Assembly: GCA_023388535.1 (NCBI GenBank)
Contig: JAEWFZ010000002.1
Span: 1-10,953 of the forward strand
DNA length: 10,953 bases
Reading direction: 5' to 3'
From: Bacillota bacterium
Lineage (GTDB): Bacteria > Bacillota_I > Bacilli_A > Erysipelotrichales > Erysipelotrichaceae
The translations under genes and the position numbers were made by a program. Under the pieces are notes generated by a model. That model did not search any database. It saw only the letters and a list, made by a program, of their open reading frames with translations, and had not been told where the DNA came from. Shown here one piece after another: positions 6,965 to 10,953 of the stretch; the stretch's first letter is position 1, and each line of letters starts with the position of its first letter.

Positions 6965-6976
6965 AGCCTACTGAAA
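6960..6976 (-). promoter_or_regulatory. Direct repeat TTTCAG-N5-TTTCAG, candidate regulator site
   Basis: Two identical TTTCAG hexamers (minus strand; CTGAAA at 6960-6965 and 6971-6976 on the plus strand) are spaced at exactly 11 bp. OmpR/PhoB-family regulators typically bind such tandem half-sites on one face of the helix, as in the CiaR motif TTAAG-type repeats with a five-base gap. The placement over the -35 box of the regulator's own promoter fits autoregulation; the binding itself is inferred. Confidence 0.5.
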
Positions 6977-7116
6977 CCAAGTCTTAAGCCAATAAGACAT
7001 CAGCGATGATGGAAGGATTTAGAGTTAAGAATAAAGATTATTTAATCTTAGTCAGAGTGAATGAAAAGTAGTTACCGAGCTACTCAATCATCAAGTCAGT
7101 AATTTAATCATTGAAC

Positions 7117-7145
7117 TTTATTGAAAGACGCGGAAATATTATAAT
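7117..7145 (+). promoter_or_regulatory. Predicted promoter of the 59-residue membrane gene
   Basis: A perfect TATAAT (7140-7145) lies 32 bases upstream of ATG 7177. The best -35 at 17 bases is TTTATT (7117-7122), which is weak. Two copies of ATTGAA at 7110-7115 and 7120-7125 (10-bp spacing) overlap this -35, suggesting an activator or repressor may bind here. Confidence 0.4.
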
Positions 7146-7176
7146 TAGAAATATAAGAAAGATTAGGTGAAATCCT

Positions 7177-7356
7177 ATGGAACTAAAAGTTAAAACAATT
7201 AAAAGTGGTTTAATTCGAGGTGTGATTACAGCTATCATCATGATAGCTATTACCTATGCTGTGGTACTAAAAGATCTTGGAATGTTGCGTTCTATGATTT
7301 CCGCTACGATTATTGCGGTTGCTGTTACAGCTAGCTCTGCTATTTATGATTATTAG
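7177..7356 (+). CDS. Small two-helix membrane protein, 59 residues
   Basis: ATG 7177 follows AGGTGA (7165-7170) at six bases. The product starts MELKVKTIKSGLIRG, a basic amphipathic head, followed by two predicted transmembrane helices (about residues 14-31 and 40-56) joined by a short loop KDLGMLRS, and ends in IYDY. Two short helices suggest a holin-like or stress-type membrane protein, but there is no lysin or phage gene nearby and I do not recognise a family. It is divergent from the two-component operon, with 258 bases between them, and could be one of its targets. Confidence 0.65.
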   Translation: MELKVKTIKSGLIRGVITAIIMIAITYAVVLKDLGMLRSMISATIIAVAVTASSAIYDY

Positions 7357-7391
7357 GAATCTTTAAAATTATGTGGGCTACTTTCTCTTCT

Positions 7392-7420
7392 TTTATATAA
7401 CTTTAAAAGAATGGTAAAAT
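7392..7420 (+). promoter_or_regulatory. Predicted extended -10 promoter before the DAK2-DegV gene
   Basis: TTTATA (7392-7397) is followed after 17 bases by TAAAAT (7415-7420), which is preceded by TGG to make an extended -10 box. This should drive the broken DAK2-DegV gene and the overlapping DUF1295 gene. The leader from here to ATG 7549 is about 120 bases and holds no recognised riboswitch. Confidence 0.55.
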
Positions 7421-8127
7421 CAGACCTATAAAATAATAGAAAGCTCTTTTGCGGCTTCAAAATGTTATCTAGAAACAGGCGATCTACTTATACAAAATTA
7501 CTTCAAACTCACCGCAGAAATTACTATCAAGAAAGGAAACTCATTGTTATGTCTCAGATCATTGATCCTAAAAGACTCTATCTAGCACTCATTTCAGGTT
7601 CCCATCGCATTGAAAGCCATCAGCAACAGTTAAATCTAGCTAATGGTTTTCCTGTACCTGACCAAGATACAGGGAGTAATTTAGCTTATCTATTTGCTTC
7701 AATTCGTAGACAGCTGACTAAAAAAGAAAGCATTAAAGAACTTCTTGCTAGTTTAAGCGATATTGCATTAAGAAGAGCTCGGGGAAACAGTGGAGCTATT
7801 TTTTCACAATTTTTTAATGGCTGTTATCAAGCGAGTAAAACGTTAAGCGATGAGTTAGTATATTCGGATTTAGCAATTCTTTTTGATCAAGGTTATTTTC
7901 ATGCTTTACATGGTGTAAAAGACCCTTATGAAGGTACAATTTTGACAGCAATGAATAGTTTTCGTAAAACTTTTTCTACAGCTGTTGAAAAAACAGCAGG
8001 ACAAGAACCATTCACTTTTACTTTGGCTTTATTACGAAAAACCGTAGAAGAAACTAAAGATATGCTTCCTCAGCAAAAAGCCATCCAACAACCAGATGCT
8101 GGCGCATTAGCCTTTCTCTATTTTGTT

Positions 8128-8135
8128 AAGACATG
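8128..8135 (+). other. Frameshift site in the DAK2-DegV gene
   Basis: The first segment loses homology after ALAFLYFVK (codon AAG at 8128) and stops at 8146. The second frame resumes with MVDSLINGID at ATG 8133. Restoring one base between 8130 and 8133 makes a continuous FVK-x-MVDSLINGID of the kind seen in DAK2 proteins. No long homopolymer is present, which argues somewhat against a simple sequencing slip. Confidence 0.65.
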
Positions 8136-9014
8136 GTCGATAGTCTAATCAATGGGATCGATGTTAAAGAAGAAGTGATTCGGGAGGATTTATATGAAGA
8201 AATTCCCCATCTTTTAGATGAAGAATTTATAGAGAATCGTTATTGTACAGAAGTCCTGTTAGAAAAGCACAGTAGTGATAGATTACAAGAAACGGTACAC
8301 GGTATTCTTGAGGACTGGGGCGATTCTCAAGTGGTATCTGAAACCGATCAACTCTTGCGGGTCCATGTTCATAGCAACCAACCAGCCCTGGTGGTGGATG
8401 AGTTATCAGAGTTTGGTAAAATCCTTGAAGTTAAAGCCGATGATATGCATTATCAGCAACGATTATCCCAACCGTATCCCGGTAAGACGGCTTTGATTAT
8501 CGACTCGATTGCTGACATACCAATGGAAATGTTAACTGAGCATGTTTATTGTCTACCAATGAATCTTTTAGAGGATGGTGTATCTTTTCAAGATAAAAGA
8601 ACTATGTCCCATAAAAGGCTATTAAACAATGCCTCTAAAATTACTAGTTCCCAGCTCAATCTTGCGGAAGTCAGTGAATTTTTAGATCCGATTTCTAGAG
8701 CCTATGATGGACTTTTAATCATCGCTGTTTCTTCAAAAATGTCAGGACTCTATGAACGCTATCTTGAGTACAAGAATACCCGCCCAGATAAAAATATTGC
8801 GTTAGTCGATAGTCGACTTAATTCAGCTGGACAGGGACTCTTGTCTTTTAAAGCGATGGAGATGCTTAATACTGGTAAAAGTTTAGAAACGATGGTCACC
8901 GACTTGGAAAAGCTACGCGACCGGACCAAGATTTACGTCAGCGTTCCCAACCTTAAGGGAATGGTGACTTCTGGGCGTCTTAATAAACGAATTGGCAAAC
9001 TATTGATGACCTTA

Positions 9015-9017
9015 TGA
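9015..9017 (+). other. In-frame TGA stop in the DegV domain
   Basis: The reading GKLLMTL-TGA-FLPLITINSEG stays in one frame before and after the stop. DegV proteins usually have a glycine or asparagine-like residue here (LLxLGxKPLI), so a GGA-to-TGA change is the simplest origin. TGA is used as a normal stop elsewhere in this window (end of the histidine kinase), so a TGA-Trp genetic code is not the explanation. Confidence 0.7.
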
Positions 9018-9307
9018 TTCTTGCCTCTAATCACTATTAATTCAGAAGGTGAAGGTACCATCAAAGGACTTACTTTTTCTCTAAAGGCTAACGAACAATT
9101 ACTGCTTAGAAAACTTAAACAAACAGAAATTGAAGAGTATGTCATGGTTTATTCAGGCGACTCTACTCGAGTAGACAAAGCGACAAAAGAAATAGCAAAA
9201 ATCATTGGAAAAGAACCTCGTTATATTACGGATATTTCTTCAATTGTTTCGCTATTTTCAGGCGAGGGATCCTATGCTATCGGATATATCGAAAAGGAGG
9301 AAAATGG

Positions 9308-10069
9308 ATGACAAACTTTGTATTAACCGCATTTATAGTATTCCTTGGTTTTGTGTTGGTCAACCGCATCGCAGCCAAAAAACAAAAGCATGATTATATT
9401 GATATCTATTGGGGACTTGGATTTGTTCTTTCTGCGTTGACCTCATATTTTCTAGGACCGAAAACAACGGTTGGATTGATAATGAAAATACTAACCAGCT
9501 TGTGGGGGCTTCGGCTGAGTTGGCATCTAGCAAGAAGAAATACTAAGAAAGAAGAAGATTATCGTTATTTTGAGATGAGACAGAAATGGCAGAGAAATTT
9601 TGAGAGAACTATTTTTCTGCGTGTCTATCTACTTCAGTATGTATTGAATCTCATCATTGGATTGCCGGTAATTTACGTAAATCTTATCGGTTCAAAACCA
9701 GCAGGTTTTTTAACTATAATTGGAGTTTTGTTATGGCTTGTGGGAATGTACTTTGAAGTGGTAGGAGATGCACAACTGGAAGCTCATATCAAGAAAAAGA
9801 CCGGAAAACTAATGACCACGGGCCTTTGGAAGTATACTAGACATCCTAATTATTTTGGAGAAAGCGTTCTTTGGTGGGGAATCTTTGTTGTCAGTTTAAG
9901 TGCCTCTTGGTCCAATTTTTGGTTAATAATTAGTCCGCTTGTTATTACTTTACTGCTACTTTTTGTCAGTGGAATACCGCTGTTAGAAAAGAGAATGGCA
10001 AAACGTCCTGGATGGAATGAATACGCACGAAAGACCAGTAAATTTATTCCTCTTCCACCAAAAAAATAA
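9308..10069 (+). CDS. DUF1295 / steroid 5-alpha-reductase-like membrane protein
   Basis: A 253-residue integral membrane protein with about six or seven predicted helices (about 3-20, 33-50, 53-73, 103-127, 133-152 and two within 186-222). The C-terminal half has the family signature TGLWKYTRHPNYFGE (171-185), then LLEKRM and WNEYARKTSKFIP near the end; GDAQ at 153-156 precedes it. This group is related to 3-oxo-5-alpha-steroid 4-dehydrogenases and isoprenylcysteine methyltransferases; the bacterial substrate is unknown, and a lipid is a reasonable inference. The ATG is set by AAAGGAGG at 9293-9300, seven bases upstream, and overlaps the stop of the preceding DegV segment (ATGA), so the two form an operon and may share a lipid-related role. 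Confidence 0.88.
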   Translation: MTNFVLTAFIVFLGFVLVNRIAAKKQKHDYIDIYWGLGFVLSALTSYFLGPKTTVGLIMKILTSLWGLRLSWHLARRNTKKEEDYRYFEMRQKWQRNFERTIFLRVYLLQYVLNLIIGLPVIYVNLIGSKPAGFLTIIGVLLWLVGMYFEVVGDAQLEAHIKKKTGKLMTTGLWKYTRHPNYFGESVLWWGIFVVSLSASWSNFWLIISPLVITLLLLFVSGIPLLEKRMAKRPGWNEYARKTSKFIPLPPKK

Positions 10070-10111
10070 AACTAGAAGCAAGAAAAAACTAATGGCAATT
10101 TAAGCAAAATT

Positions 10112-10147
10112 AAAGCCCCATTGACTTCAGTCAGTCAATGGAGCTTT
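10112..10147. terminator. Bidirectional-looking terminator hairpin
   Basis: AAAGC-C-CCATTGAC pairs with GTCAATGG-A-GCTTT around an eight-base loop: 13 base pairs with one C/A mismatch. It lies 40 bases after the DUF1295 stop. On the plus strand the stem ends in GCTTTCTAATC, a short T-run; on the minus strand it ends in GCTTTAATTTT, so it may also stop transcription of the minus-strand gene at 10243-10821. Confidence 0.7.
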
Positions 10148-10171
10148 CTAATCATTAATCACCATTTAAAA

Positions 10172-10222
10172 GATGCCGGTAAATACAATCTGAGCATGAA
10201 GCTGAAAAGATTTACTGGTATC
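10172..10222. repeat. 13-bp imperfect inverted repeat in convergent gap
   Basis: GATGCCGGTAAAT (10172-10184) pairs with ATTTACTGGTATC (10210-10222) across a 25-base loop. In plus-strand RNA all 13 positions pair if two G-U pairs are allowed; in minus-strand RNA these become A-C mismatches. On the minus strand the hairpin is followed by TTTT. It may be a second terminator, a small RNA element or a decayed repeat. Confidence 0.4.
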
Positions 10223-10242
10223 TATTAGTCTGAATTATTCGC

Positions 10243-10821
10243 TTAAAATTGAAGCGCTCTTTGGCTTAACAATTCGTCTAAAGAGATATTTAGTTTATCG
10301 GCTTGTTCTTGTAGCGTTAGTTCATCAAACTCTTCTACACTCATTCCTAAAGAGTTGGCTTGATTTTCTCTAGCTTTTAATTCAATTTCAGATCTTTCTT
10401 TTAAATTCTTAACGGATGTAGCTAGATTAGCTGTATCGTATTGTTTAGCTTCTTCTGTAATCTTTTCTTGATATTGTTCAACCGTCATGCCATATTTTTC
10501 AGCGATTTGTTCTAAAGTAAGGCCTTTTAATTCCCTAGAACTGATACCTAGTTCTTTAGCTTTCTTTTCACTAACCACCTTGTCGACTTGAGCTAAATAA
10601 ATAGCGCTTGTTGATACAGTATCCGTTAATTTGTCAAACATAGAAGAAAAAACATCTGTTTTTTTCTCATAAATAGTATCATCAACTTTATTTTTAACTT
10701 TTTGTTTTACATCATCCATGCTCATGTCAACGTTATCTAATACGTCTTCCACATTCAGATTAACGTTATCTAATACTTCATCCTTAATTTGATCTATTTT
10801 CTCAAATAATTTCTTAAACAT
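10243..10821 (-). CDS. Repeat-rich helical cytoplasmic protein, 192 residues
   Basis: I do not recognise a named family. The N-terminus (1-48) carries 11-residue units, LDNVNLNVEDV then LDNVDMSMDDV, flanked by further amphipathic helix. The C-terminal half has two 33-residue units at about 88-120 and 155-187, each with the pattern LG(I/M)S...L-T-L...A(E/D)K and a second short motif (GMTVEQY, NISLDEL). The four short motifs resemble the (L)G(M/I)(S/T)xEEL turns of DUF2680-type repeats. No signal peptide or transmembrane helix is visible. I chose ATG 10821, which has GAGG four bases upstream; a longer frame to 10926 runs through the palindromes and adds low-complexity residues. A scaffold or stress-related role would be a guess. 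Confidence 0.75.
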   Translation of the reverse strand: MFKKLFEKIDQIKDEVLDNVNLNVEDVLDNVDMSMDDVKQKVKNKVDDTIYEKKTDVFSSMFDKLTDTVSTSAIYLAQVDKVVSEKKAKELGISSRELKGLTLEQIAEKYGMTVEQYQEKITEEAKQYDTANLATSVKNLKERSEIELKARENQANSLGMSVEEFDELTLQEQADKLNISLDELLSQRALQF

Positions 10822-10831
10822 AATTCCTCGT

Positions 10832-10860
10832 ATTATCAATTTAAGGTCAAAATTGATAAT
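10832..10860. promoter_or_regulatory. Perfect 11-bp inverted repeat before the repeat-rich gene
   Basis: ATTATCAATTT (10832-10842) and AAATTGATAAT (10850-10860) form a perfect inverted repeat with a seven-base spacer. It ends three bases from the GAGG ribosome site of the gene starting at 10821. It can act as an operator for a dimeric repressor or as a 5' UTR hairpin that affects ribosome access. Confidence 0.55.
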
Positions 10861-10883
10861 TTCTCTTTCTAGGCCATAAATCT

Positions 10884-10917
10884 GAATGCATATCATATGG
10901 CCATTTGATATGCTTTC
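10884..10917. repeat. 34-bp near-perfect palindrome
   Basis: The segment is symmetric about 10900/10901: ATGGCCAT in the centre, GCATATCA and TGATATGC as the next arms, and GAA and TTC outside. Only two T/T pairs break the symmetry. There is no loop, so it is better read as a DNA dyad (operator or binding site) than as a terminator. It lies 63 bases upstream of the start at 10821, and a TATGAT on the minus strand (10898-10893) within it could be a -10 box. Confidence 0.6.
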
Positions 10918-10953
10918 TATAAGCACTGTGGATTTGTCTCATATTTGTACAGC

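Larger units (their letters stand above)
7549..9311 (+). pseudogene. Broken DAK2-DegV fusion (FakA/FakB-like fatty-acid kinase fusion)
   Basis: Three open segments together spell one protein of about 587 residues. Segment 1 (7549-8148) is a DAK2/DhaL-like ATP-binding domain with PVPDQDTGSN at 35-44, ARGNSGA at 77-83, PYEGTILTAM at 126-135 and DAGALA at 183-188. Segment 2 (8133-9017) carries the middle domain with LLRVHVHSNQP, then a DegV/FakB lipid-binding domain (IIDSIADIP, VSSKMSGLY, LVDSRLNSAGQG, VTSGRLNKRIGKLL). Segment 3 (9021-9311) is the DegV C-terminus with ITINSEGEG. Intact relatives combine FakA-type acyl kinase and FakB-type acyl carrier functions; that role here is by family analogy. 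The reading is broken by a one-base loss near 8131 and an in-frame TGA at 9015. The start at 7549 follows AAAGGAA (7532-7538); an earlier ATG at 7462 gives unrelated residues. Independent translation of the pieces by re-initiation at ATG 8133 cannot be excluded. The canonical PVPDGDTG reads DQD here. Confidence 0.8.

Noticed and set aside
7006..7071. Short frame starting ATG-ATG-GAA-GGA upstream of the 59-residue gene
   Set aside because: It looks protein-like for 21 residues but lacks any ribosome site and is too short to support.
8275..8496. 73-codon frame inside the DegV gene
   Set aside because: It is a shadow frame within clear DAK2-DegV coding sequence.
9015..9017. TGA read as tryptophan or selenocysteine
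   Set aside because: TGA ends the histidine kinase normally, tryptophan is encoded by TGG throughout, and no Sec insertion context is expected at this DegV position.
8933..9145. 70-codon minus-strand frame
   Set aside because: It is antisense to the conserved end of the DegV domain.
9205..9393. 62-codon plus-strand frame across the DegV-DUF1295 junction
   Set aside because: It is out of frame with both conserved proteins.
10822..10926. N-terminal extension of the repeat-rich protein to 10926
   Set aside because: It would translate through both palindromes; the ATG at 10821 has a GAGG site and starts the regular repeat structure.

Overview
The window looks like chromosome of a low-GC Gram-positive bacterium (Bacillota, probably Lactobacillales; the lineague is inferred from gene style, AT-rich codon use, AGGAGG-type ribosome sites and TATAAT-type promoters, and I cannot name a genus). 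No rRNA, tRNA, CRISPR array, transposase or complete mobile element was seen. It is mostly ordinary chromosome, but at least two genes appear broken, which suggests reductive decay or sequence errors.

Left part (1-1480): the first codons of a minus-strand gene run off the left edge, followed by about 330 bases with inverted repeats only. Next is a NERD-domain protein with a topoisomerase-type zinc finger. Its membrane-anchor N-terminus lies in another frame, one T away. A stretch of very small ORFs follows, including a 27-residue membrane peptide with a good ribosome site.

Central metabolic pair (1454-3794): an iron-type alcohol dehydrogenase (minus) and a glycerate 2-kinase (plus) are transcribed divergently from an 88-base gap. 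A 117-residue protein of unknown function (3875-4228) follows the kinase and probably has its own promoter.

Minus-strand operon (6918 to 4486): an OmpR-family response regulator, a sensor histidine kinase and DNA-3-methyladenine glycosylase I (tag) overlap one another by 8 and 4 bases. They should be co-transcribed and end at a clear terminator at 4276-4304. The regulator promoter carries an 11-bp-phased direct repeat TTTCAG-N5-TTTCAG, a plausible site for autoregulation. A 59-residue two-helix membrane protein is divergent from this operon.

Right part (7392-10953): a gene that in intact form would encode a DAK2/FakA-like kinase domain fused to a DegV/FakB-like fatty-acid-binding domain is interrupted by a frameshift near 8131 and an in-frame TGA at 9015. 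It overlaps a DUF1295/steroid 5-alpha-reductase-like membrane protein. After a terminator comes a minus-strand repeat-rich helical protein (10243-10821) whose upstream region holds a perfect 11-bp inverted repeat and a 34-bp near-perfect palindrome.
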